Below, piece by piece: positions 1-5,994 of a stretch of DNA of 6,268 nt. A model generated the notes under the pieces. It saw only the letters and a program-made list of their open reading frames with translations. It was not told where the DNA came from and did no database searches. Source of the DNA: an uncultured Spartobacteria bacterium (GTDB taxonomy: Bacteria; Verrucomicrobiota; Verrucomicrobiia; Chthoniobacterales; UBA6821). A program made the position numbers and the translations under genes. The first letter of the stretch is position 1, and each line of letters begins with the position of its first letter. The stretch lies in the NCBI GenBank assembly GCA_903831635.1, contig CAIKYN010000021.1, positions 1 to 6,268 of the forward strand, given 5' to 3'.

Positions 1-33
1 GACAGAGGGATTTGGAATGAAGTTGCCATGTGA
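1..33 (+). CDS. possible 3' end of an upstream gene (very short fragment)
   Basis: Frame 1 is open from the window edge to a TGA at 31-33 and would encode the C-terminus DRGIWNEVAM. Its stop overlaps the GTG start of the next gene in a GTGA arrangement, a common form of translational coupling. Eleven codons are far too few to identify a product. Frame 2 is also open, to a TGA at 38-40, so this frame is chosen only because of the start-stop overlap. Confidence 0.22.
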   Translation, partial: DRGIWNEVAM

Positions 34-641
34 ATTCTGATTCCCCTTTTTCTTTCACAAAATGGCTTCTCCCCATGATTGCCCTGCTCCTCTCACTCTT
101 ACCGGGCTGCTCCAAGTCAAATTCCAAGTACGAGACTCCCGACTATCAGGTGGTCGAGAAGGATGGTGCCTTTGAGATCCGGGACTATCCCGCTCTTACG
201 ATCGTCTCCACACCGATGCAGAAGCGCGGGGAGGATGGATCCTTCATGAAGCTCTTCCGATTTATCTCCGGCCGGAATGAGCACTCCCAGAAGATCTCGA
301 TGACCACTCCGGTCCTGATGACGGGTACGGAATCGGGCACGATGAGCTTCATTGTCCCGAAGGATGTCGCCGAACATGGCGTTCCGGCGCCGTCCAGTCC
401 CGATCTGACGGTCAGCACGAAGCCGGCCGCACGCTACGCCGTCTATCGCTTCTCGGGCCCCAGTAAGCCCGAACCGAGTGAAGCGGCCTCGAAAAATCTC
501 CTCGCGTGGGCCTCCTCCAAAAATCTCCCGATCTCCGGATCACCAATCTACGCCTACTACAATCCGCCATGGACCCCGGGATTCATGAGACGGAACGAGG
601 TGCTGATCAAGCTATCCGGAGAGGACACCCATCATCCCTAG
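30..641 (+). CDS. SOUL/HBP-family heme-binding-like lipoprotein
   Basis: A 203-residue protein of the SOUL/HBP family, whose animal members bind heme or other tetrapyrroles; the bacterial role is mostly unknown. Family marks seen are YETPDYQVVEKDG then FEIRDYP (residues 34-53), FISGRN then KISMTTPV (78-95), FIVP (107-110) and the C-terminal YNPPWTPGFMRRNEV (177-191). The N-terminus has K11, a hydrophobic run and the lipobox LLPGC with C27, so a membrane-anchored, probably periplasm-facing lipoprotein is predicted. The start is GTG at 30: a stop at 18-20 bars any earlier one, the ATG at 28 runs straight into TGA, and the next in-frame ATG (75) would remove the charged n-region. No good Shine-Dalgarno is visible; GGA at 14-16 is too distant. 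The ogt gene follows after 17 bp, probably in the same transcript. Ligand binding is inferred from the family; no axial histidine can be assigned (H85 lies in the conserved GRNEHSQKI stretch). Confidence 0.9.
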   Translation: MNSDSPFSFTKWLLPMIALLLSLLPGCSKSNSKYETPDYQVVEKDGAFEIRDYPALTIVSTPMQKRGEDGSFMKLFRFISGRNEHSQKISMTTPVLMTGTESGTMSFIVPKDVAEHGVPAPSSPDLTVSTKPAARYAVYRFSGPSKPEPSEAASKNLLAWASSKNLPISGSPIYAYYNPPWTPGFMRRNEVLIKLSGEDTHHP

Positions 642-658
642 GAAATCTTTTCCGGCGC

Positions 659-1210
659 ATGGATCTCTGGCTTTCACCACATGATGCCCGGGTCCGCTCC
701 CTCCATTCGCAGGGAGAATTGCTCTACGGCGTCGCCCACTCCCCCTTCGGTGACTGCATCGCACTGACTAGTGGTGAGCATCTGCTAGCACTTCGCTTTG
801 TGGAGAGTCGGGAGGAGGATGTCGCCTCCCTGCAATCCGAGTGGCCAGGGCCGCCCCTGCGCTCCTCTCCGGAGGTTGAGCGACTGATCGAACGAAGTTT
901 TGAAAATCCCTCCTCGGTTCCGGTGCTCGCGATTGGCACTCCCTTCCAACTCACGGTCTGGGAAAATCTACGGCGCAGTCCCGATGCGGTGACCCTGACC
1001 TATGGGGAGCTGGCCCGCGCGATCGGACGCCCCAAGGCGGCCCGTGCCGTCGGTCGCGCCGTGGGTACAAACGGTATCGCCGTCTTGATCCCATGCCATC
1101 GGGTGATCTCCCGGGGAAAACTGACTGGTTACCGCTGGGGACTCGATCGCAAGAAGGCGCTGCTGGCATGGGAACTCGCGCGGAAAGATCCGCTCGAGAT
1201 GCCATTTTGA
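659..1210 (+). CDS. ogt: methylated-DNA--[protein]-cysteine S-methyltransferase
   Basis: A suicide DNA-repair enzyme that moves the alkyl group from O6-alkylguanine (and O4-alkylthymine) to its own cysteine, in the cytoplasm. The 183 residues match single-domain Ogt length. PCHRV (145-149) carries nucleophile C146 with H147; N138 and E172 complete the expected catalytic network. The helix-turn-helix part YGELARAIGRPKAARAVGRA (115-134) holds a tyrosine and an arginine (R129) spaced as Y114 and R128 of human MGMT. GYRWG (157-161) resembles the C-terminal domain of Ada; the Ada N-terminal zinc domain is absent. The ATG at 659 is chosen because it lies 17 bp after the SOUL stop, gives family length, and has AGGA at 640-643 (a rather long 15-nt spacer). 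The same frame is open back to an ATG at 506, but that part lies over the SOUL gene and shows no domain. The stop is 10 bp from the stop of the convergent outer-membrane-factor gene. Confidence 0.95.
   Translation: MDLWLSPHDARVRSLHSQGELLYGVAHSPFGDCIALTSGEHLLALRFVESREEDVASLQSEWPGPPLRSSPEVERLIERSFENPSSVPVLAIGTPFQLTVWENLRRSPDAVTLTYGELARAIGRPKAARAVGRAVGTNGIAVLIPCHRVISRGKLTGYRWGLDRKKALLAWELARKDPLEMPF
1175..1198. terminator. GC-rich imperfect hairpin at the convergent junction, possible terminator
   Basis: CTCGCGCGG (1175-1183) and CCGCTCGAG (1190-1198) form a 9-bp stem with one mismatch (C1179 against T1194) around the 6-nt loop AAAGAT. It lies inside the last codons of ogt, 22 bp beyond the stop of the minus-strand outer-membrane-factor gene. 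On the + strand it is followed by ATGCCATTTT, so the T-run starts 6 nt after the stem. On the - strand it is followed by TTCCC. Neither is a standard intrinsic terminator tail. With only 10 bp between the two genes there is no room for a terminator outside coding sequence, which makes this the best local candidate, but it could be chance in GC-rich coding DNA. Confidence 0.25.
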
Positions 1211-1220
1211 GAGTTCTTGG

Positions 1221-2711
1221 TCAGGCGCCTTTCAAAAGAAGCCCGAGCGAGGAATCGCGAAATCGTGATGACGGTGCGCCGGGCCCGACGTTCTCCCCGA
1301 GCGCCAGGAAGAGATTGATGCGGTTGTTGAGCCTTAGCAGTCTCGTGTGGACGAGCGTGCTCTGCGCGGCAAGCATGCTGTTCTGGGCCTGAAGCAGGGA
1401 GACGATGTCGATCTGTCCCGATTTGTAGCGCACATTCGCGATGCGGTAGGCCTCGCGAAGATCCTCCAAGGCACGCTCCTGAAGCACTTGCTCGGCGGCC
1501 AGGGTAGCATCATTGGAGAGGGCGTTCTCCACCTCTCGGAAGGAGTTCAGAACCTGCTGGGCATAGGTTGCGGCAGCGGCATCACGCGTCGCCTTGTTGA
1601 CCCGGATGTTTGCACTGATCCGTCCACCGTCGAGGATCGGTTCGGTGAGGTTTCCGGCGACCGTGTAGATGAAGTTCTGGTCGTTGGTGAGGTTCTGCAG
1701 GAGAACGGTGGGGGTCCCCGCCGTCGAAGTCAGTGCAAAGCGTGGAAGGCGTTCGGCCTTGGCCGAGAAGAGTCTGTTCTCGGAGGCAAAGAGCGTCCAA
1801 TCCGCGGCCCTGAGATCCGGGCGGCGAAGCAGAAGTTCGGAGGGGATGCCGACGGGCACCTGAGGAATGAGGGTTGGCAGTTGCGCATGCTCGATGTCCA
1901 TCTCGGCCGAGGGATAACGTCCGAGCAAGGTCTCGAGGGAGCGCTTTGCCTCGGCTAGATTCTCTCGACGTTGGACAAGATCGTTCTCTGCTGAGGTTTC
2001 GCTGGCACTACTGAGATGAACGTCAAAGGAGGAGACGGCACCATTCAGATGGCGAGTCTCGGTGAGGGTGAGCGTCTTCTTGAGACTGGCGAGGGTCTGT
2101 TCCGCGATGCTCACCTGTTCACGACTCTCCAGAACGGCAAACCAGGCCTTGGCTGCCTCGCCCGCCAACGAGAGCTTGGCACCCTCGTAGCTGAAAAGAG
2201 CGGAGGCGGCATCCGCCTTGGAAGCCTGAGTCTGGGACCTCAACCTTCCCCAGACATCGAGCTCCCAGCTGAGGGCGAGGTTGACGGTGTAGTTCCAGTT
2301 TCCAGGGGTCAGCTGATACTGAAGGCTACGCCCGTTGTAGAGAGGGCTGTCATTGGCATTGGCTCCTGCCCTCAGGCCGAGTTGCGGGTAGAGATCTGCC
2401 GCCGTAACACGGGACTGGGCTATAGAGCCCTGCAACCTCGCGGCGGCGGCCTTGAGGTCGTAGTTATCCGCATTCACCTCCCTGACCACGGCATCCAGAC
2501 GGGGGTCATGGAATGTGGCGAGCCAGCCGGATGGAGCAAGAGGCGATTTCACAGAGGTGGCCTTCCAATTCGGAGGTGGCGTCACGGGTGACGTAGGGGC
2601 CATCTTTCTGGGAGTGGCACAGCCGCCAAGGAAGACCACGAGTCCTAGTAAACCCAAAAAGCTCAAGAGAATGATCCCTATCCGGAGGACATGAAGGCTT
2701 CGGGGTATCAT
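1221..2711 (-). CDS. TolC/NodT-type efflux outer-membrane factor lipoprotein
   Basis: Outer-membrane channel-tunnel of a tripartite efflux pump; family members form trimers that dock onto the periplasmic adaptor. The protein has 496 residues, normal for the NodT/OprM-like branch. The signal peptide has R4 and R10, a hydrophobic core (11-28) and lipobox LGGC with C31. Family motifs are WELDVWGRLR (149-158), IPSELLLRRPDLRAAD (289-304), EPILDGGR (357-364), FREVENAL (391-398) and RYKSGQIDIVSLL (428-440). Two similar halves, each with long helical stretches (about 78-260 and 296-465), fit the OEP repeat structure. The start chosen is ATG at 2711, 7 bp after the macB stop; an in-frame GTG at 2714 is adjacent. 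The frame stays open to 2834, but that extension lies inside macB and would put the signal peptide internally. There is no Shine-Dalgarno, so translation is probably coupled to macB. It is the last gene of the efflux operon. Confidence 0.95.
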   Translation of the reverse strand: MIPRSLHVLRIGIILLSFLGLLGLVVFLGGCATPRKMAPTSPVTPPPNWKATSVKSPLAPSGWLATFHDPRLDAVVREVNADNYDLKAAAARLQGSIAQSRVTAADLYPQLGLRAGANANDSPLYNGRSLQYQLTPGNWNYTVNLALSWELDVWGRLRSQTQASKADAASALFSYEGAKLSLAGEAAKAWFAVLESREQVSIAEQTLASLKKTLTLTETRHLNGAVSSFDVHLSSASETSAENDLVQRRENLAEAKRSLETLLGRYPSAEMDIEHAQLPTLIPQVPVGIPSELLLRRPDLRAADWTLFASENRLFSAKAERLPRFALTSTAGTPTVLLQNLTNDQNFIYTVAGNLTEPILDGGRISANIRVNKATRDAAAATYAQQVLNSFREVENALSNDATLAAEQVLQERALEDLREAYRIANVRYKSGQIDIVSLLQAQNSMLAAQSTLVHTRLLRLNNRINLFLALGENVGPGAPSSRFRDSSLGLLLKGA

Positions 2712-2718
2712 CACGCGT

Positions 2719-4704
2719 TTATTCGGAGCTGAGAGCGACGACAGGATCAAGCTTCGAGGCCTTACGCGCCGGCAGGAATCCAAAGAGCACTCCTGTGATA
2801 AACGCGGCGGCGAAGGAGAGCAGGATCGGCCCAAGGGTCAGGACCGGCTTGGTATCACCCACCACAATCACACAGGAGAGGATCGCCCCGAGGGCGACCC
2901 CGAGCAGTCCACCCAGCAGGCAGACAAGCACTGCCTCAGCAAGAAACTGAAGCTGGATGTCACGGCTACGGGCGCCGCAAGCCATCCTCACTCCGATCTC
3001 GCGCGTCCGCTCAACCACATTGACAAGCATGATGTTCATGACGCCGATTCCTCCCACGACCAGTGACACTGAAGCCACGGCCCCGAGCAGGAACCGGAAG
3101 GTGTCCTGCGCATGCTTGGTCGCCTCGATCATGGCCGCTTGGTTGAAGATCCGGAAATCCTCCTGCTGACGCAACCGGTTCAGACGACTACGGATTTCAT
3201 CCTGAACAAGGTCGACGTTTTTGTATTCATCGACTTGGACTCCAATCTGCGAAAGCCTATTGCTCCGGAAGATGCGCGCCTCACCGGTTGCCAGCGGAAT
3301 GATGGCCACGTCATCCTCACGATCCCGTCCATCCCCGCTCCCGCCGCGGACCGTGACCACTCCCACGACCATGAAGGGGGCATTGTTGAGTAGTATGTAC
3401 TTTCCTATCGGATCAACACTGCTGCCGAACAGCTCCAGGCAGGCTTTCATTCCGAGCACAACAACAGGCGCGCAGCGGGCATTGTCATTCTCGGTGAAGA
3501 ACCCACCACGCACGATGAGGCGATTCTCCGCCTCGGAATAGTTCGGCGATGCGGCAACAACCGAACAGGAGTAGGTCTTGTCTCGGTACCTGAGCATCTG
3601 CATGGACCAGACCCGCGGCACAACATGCAGGATATGACTCAGATCGCTGATGGCGGCCACATCCTGAAGAGTGAGATTTCCTCCGCTCAGGGATGTTTTG
3701 GCACCAGGCTCGATCCTGAGGATATTTGTCCCCATACGACTCATCGATCGCATCATGCTCTGCTGGGATCCCTCCCCGATGGAAAGCATGGTGACAACGG
3801 AGGCGACTCCGATGATAACGCCCAGCATGGTGAGGAACGTCCTGAAGAGATTGGCTCTGAGGGCATGGTTGGCCATGCGGAGAGCCTCCATCAGATCGGC
3901 CAGCAGAATGAGACGGCGACGTTTTTCCGGAGTGGGAAGAACGGGCTGCACCGGCGTCTCGGACTCCCCTCCTGTCGGGGATGGAAGAACCTTCCTTTGA
4001 TCAGATGGCTCGTCGGAAATGATCTTCCCATCGACGATCCGGATCACCCTTGGCGCCTCCGCCGCGATGCCGGGATCATGGGTGATCAGGATGACTGTAT
4101 GGCCAGCACGGTGTAGTCCGTGGATCCTGGCCATGAGCTCACTCCCTCGAACCGTATCGAGGGCGCCCGTCGGTTCGTCAGCGAGGATGATGCCACCGCC
4201 ATTCATCAATGCTCGGGAAACGGCGACTCTCTGCTGTTCTCCTCCGGAGAGCTGGGTCGGACGGTTCTCCACGCGATGTCCAAGACCGATCTCCTGGAGC
4301 AGGGCAAGGGCTCTTTCACGGCGCTTTGCCGCCGGCATCCCGATGTAGGAACCGGGAAGCTCCACATTCTCAACGGCGGTCTGGGTGGTGAGCAGATTGT
4401 AGCGTTGGAAAATAAACCCGAAGAGCCGTCCCCGCGCCTCGGCGCGTTCATCAGGCTTCAGTCTGGAAACGTCGCGGCCATTGAGCTCGAAGCGCCCCTC
4501 GGTCGGAGAGTCCATGAGGCCGAGGATGTTCATGAGGGTCGTTTTGCCTGAGCCCGAGGGGCCGATAATCGCCACAAATTCCCCTACTTCGATTCTCAGC
4601 GAGACGCCATGCAACACCTCGATCTCCGAATCTCCCACCGGATAACGCTTAATCACGCCCTCCATGAGGATGGCAGGGGATGGATGGTTGGAAGAGGAGG
4701 TCAC
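2719..4704 (-). CDS. macB: MacB-type ABC transporter, ATPase fused to permease
   Basis: Inner-membrane mechanotransmission ABC transporter of a MacAB-OMF pump; the dimer uses ATP in the cytoplasm to drive export of periplasmic substrates (macrolides, toxins, lipopeptides or porphyrins in known members). The 661 residues are close to the family norm of about 650. ATPase domain, about 10-230: Walker A GPSGSGKTT (48-56), Q-loop Q100, signature LSGGEQQRV (152-160), Walker B IILADEP (172-178), D-loop ALD (181-183), H-loop H209. A hydrophilic linker (230-265) leads to transmembrane helix 1 (about 287-310), a large periplasmic domain (about 311-535) and helices 2-4 (about 536-560, 586-612, 622-645). 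VERTREIGVRMACGA (564-578) is the FtsX-like coupling segment. All ATPase motifs are intact. The start is GTG at 4704, with an in-frame TAG 9 bp upstream. ATG at 4665 is the alternative but would cut into the first conserved beta strand. There is no Shine-Dalgarno. The macA stop is 30 bp upstream. Confidence 0.97.
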   Translation of the reverse strand: MTSSSNHPSPAILMEGVIKRYPVGDSEIEVLHGVSLRIEVGEFVAIIGPSGSGKTTLMNILGLMDSPTEGRFELNGRDVSRLKPDERAEARGRLFGFIFQRYNLLTTQTAVENVELPGSYIGMPAAKRRERALALLQEIGLGHRVENRPTQLSGGEQQRVAVSRALMNGGGIILADEPTGALDTVRGSELMARIHGLHRAGHTVILITHDPGIAAEAPRVIRIVDGKIISDEPSDQRKVLPSPTGGESETPVQPVLPTPEKRRRLILLADLMEALRMANHALRANLFRTFLTMLGVIIGVASVVTMLSIGEGSQQSMMRSMSRMGTNILRIEPGAKTSLSGGNLTLQDVAAISDLSHILHVVPRVWSMQMLRYRDKTYSCSVVAASPNYSEAENRLIVRGGFFTENDNARCAPVVVLGMKACLELFGSSVDPIGKYILLNNAPFMVVGVVTVRGGSGDGRDREDDVAIIPLATGEARIFRSNRLSQIGVQVDEYKNVDLVQDEIRSRLNRLRQQEDFRIFNQAAMIEATKHAQDTFRFLLGAVASVSLVVGGIGVMNIMLVNVVERTREIGVRMACGARSRDIQLQFLAEAVLVCLLGGLLGVALGAILSCVIVVGDTKPVLTLGPILLSFAAAFITGVLFGFLPARKASKLDPVVALSSE

Positions 4705-4734
4705 GGCAGGCTATGCGATCGCACCCGGCACGAC

Positions 4735-5919
4735 TCAGTGAATCATCACCCTGGGCCGTGACTGCGGGCCCACCTCGATGGGCCCGGTGATCACCTCATC
4801 CCCTTCCGAGAGACCGGAAACAACTTCCGCTGAAACCCGGTTTTTGATCCCCAGGGTCACCTCCACGACTTCGGGTTTGTCGTTGTCGTTGAGGATAAAG
4901 ACTTTTGTCGGCCTAAGCTTTTTCCCTTTGGTGGCGGAGTGCACCTCCGATGGAGGCAGCTGATGCTTGGCGTAGTCAAGTGCGGCCAGCGGCATGATCA
5001 GGACATTCGTTTTGGAAACCATGGGGAAATAAACCTGAGCGGTCATGTCGGGAAGGAGGGAGTGCTTTTCATTCGGAACCTCAAAGATCGTGTTGTAGAA
5101 GACGGGCGGATTGGTGTTGAGCGAGGAGGGAGTGATGACGCCAACAACTCCGTCGTGGTGGGTGTCGGGATCCCCGAGGGTAGTGAAGTAAACTGGCATG
5201 CCGGTATGGATGCGTTCGATATCGGCCTCCGATACCTGGGCCTGCACCGTCATCGTATCGAGGTTTGCAAGGCGGAAAAGGATCGGGGCTGTCTGACTCG
5301 CATTTAGGGTCTGACCTTCCCGGGCATCGATCTGCGTCACACTTCCGTTAATCGGCGCATAGATCTTGGTGTGATCGAGGTTTGCCTTCGTAGCATCAAG
5401 GCTGCCCCTGGCCTTGTCGACTTGTGCCCCAAGGGCCTCGATTGCGGCCTGGGCCCGTGAGTAGTCAGCTTGAGAGGAATTCAGCTCGTCCTGGCTGACG
5501 GCGTCACTCTTAAGTAGGTTCTTGTTTCTGGTGAGCCTCTGCTCCGCCAGCGTGAGGGTGGCTTTTGCTGCATCCATTTGTGCATCCAAGTTATCGAGAG
5601 TCGCCTCATCCTCCACCACTTGGGCCTGGAACAAGGTTGGATCGATTTCCGCAAGAAGATCCCCCTTCTTCACGGATTGTCCGATCTGGATATGGATCTT
5701 TTGCAGGATGCCCGAGACCTGGGCACCGATATCCACGTATTCCTTAGCCTCCAGCGCGCCCGTGGCAGAAACCGCATCCTCGAGGGTGCCCCTGGTAACG
5801 GTGCCGGTGATGTAGTTCACAGGGGGCGCTGCACTCTGCCATTTCAGAAAGGCAACGACTCCCAGAGCAAGAAGAGCCCAGGGAAGCCATCGGAAAATCG
5901 AAAAGCGTGGAAGTGCCAT
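4735..5919 (-). CDS. macA: MacA-type periplasmic adaptor (membrane fusion protein)
   Basis: Periplasmic adaptor linking MacB to the outer-membrane channel; family members form hexamers and stimulate the MacB ATPase. There are 394 residues, against about 370 in E. coli MacA. One N-terminal transmembrane anchor (about 11-27) follows R5 and R10, with no lipobox. In order: lipoyl half-motif with DIGAQVSG (63-70) and IGQSVKKGDLL (79-89), coiled-coil hairpin (about 96-183), second lipoyl half TKIYAPINGSVTQ (184-196), beta barrel with QVSEAD (228-233), and membrane-proximal domain to the end with GLSEGDEVITG (369-379). Q209 falls at the same position as the gating-ring glutamine of E. coli MacA in an ungapped alignment recalled from memory. 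A loop at about 315-338 (HQLPPSEVHSATKGKKLRP) is longer than in E. coli. The ATG at 5919 is the only sensible start; no Shine-Dalgarno precedes it. It is the first gene of the macA-macB-OMF unit. Confidence 0.96.
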   Translation of the reverse strand: MALPRFSIFRWLPWALLALGVVAFLKWQSAAPPVNYITGTVTRGTLEDAVSATGALEAKEYVDIGAQVSGILQKIHIQIGQSVKKGDLLAEIDPTLFQAQVVEDEATLDNLDAQMDAAKATLTLAEQRLTRNKNLLKSDAVSQDELNSSQADYSRAQAAIEALGAQVDKARGSLDATKANLDHTKIYAPINGSVTQIDAREGQTLNASQTAPILFRLANLDTMTVQAQVSEADIERIHTGMPVYFTTLGDPDTHHDGVVGVITPSSLNTNPPVFYNTIFEVPNEKHSLLPDMTAQVYFPMVSKTNVLIMPLAALDYAKHQLPPSEVHSATKGKKLRPTKVFILNDNDKPEVVEVTLGIKNRVSAEVVSGLSEGDEVITGPIEVGPQSRPRVMIH

Positions 5920-5994
5920 GTCGAGAGAACTTTGAATCGTATCACCGCAACTAACCCAAACGAACGTTTTTTATCAAGCTCACGGCAGCAGAAA
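5920..5994 (-). other. 75-bp gap upstream of macA; likely site of any operon promoter
   Basis: This is the largest gene-free stretch in the window and is AT-richer than its surroundings. Read on the minus strand it holds TTGATA (5972-5977) followed by an A-run, a good match to a -35 box, but the hexamer 17 nt downstream (TTAGTT) is a poor -10. A TACGAT nearer macA lacks a fitting -35. No regulator operator or stem-loop terminator is recognisable; AAACG-TT-CGTTT has a loop too small to form. The efflux genes may have a weak or non-sigma70-like promoter here, or may be read through from the upstream pseudouridine synthase gene. Confidence 0.25.

Noticed and set aside
28..33. ATG at 28 as the SOUL start
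   Set aside because: It is in another frame and is followed directly by TGA; the SOUL frame starts with the overlapping GTG.
506..658. N-terminal extension of the ogt frame back to an ATG at 506
   Set aside because: It lies wholly within or just after the SOUL gene in another frame, carries no domain, and would make Ogt unusually long; ATG 659 fits the family.
1347..1958. 203-codon open frame on the + strand antisense to the outer-membrane factor
   Set aside because: Low-complexity, G- and R-rich translation with no recognisable domain, fully opposite a well-supported gene; typical of GC-rich antisense frames.
2016..2591. 191-codon open frame on the + strand antisense to the outer-membrane factor
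   Set aside because: No domain or signal, and opposite strongly conserved coding sequence.
2712..2834. N-terminal extension of the outer-membrane-factor frame into macB
   Set aside because: It would bury the signal peptide and lipobox about 40 residues from the N-terminus and overlap macB by over 100 bp.
3625..4116. 163-codon open frame on the + strand antisense to macB
   Set aside because: The translation mirrors macB codons and has no family motif.
4715..4722. GCGATCGC as the cyanobacterial HIP1 repeat
   Set aside because: I noticed only this copy in the window, and the genes are not cyanobacterial in character.
5946..5977. A firm sigma70 promoter for macA (TTGATA on the minus strand)
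   Set aside because: The -35-like box is good, but no acceptable -10 lies at 16-18 nt; kept only as a low-confidence note on the gap.
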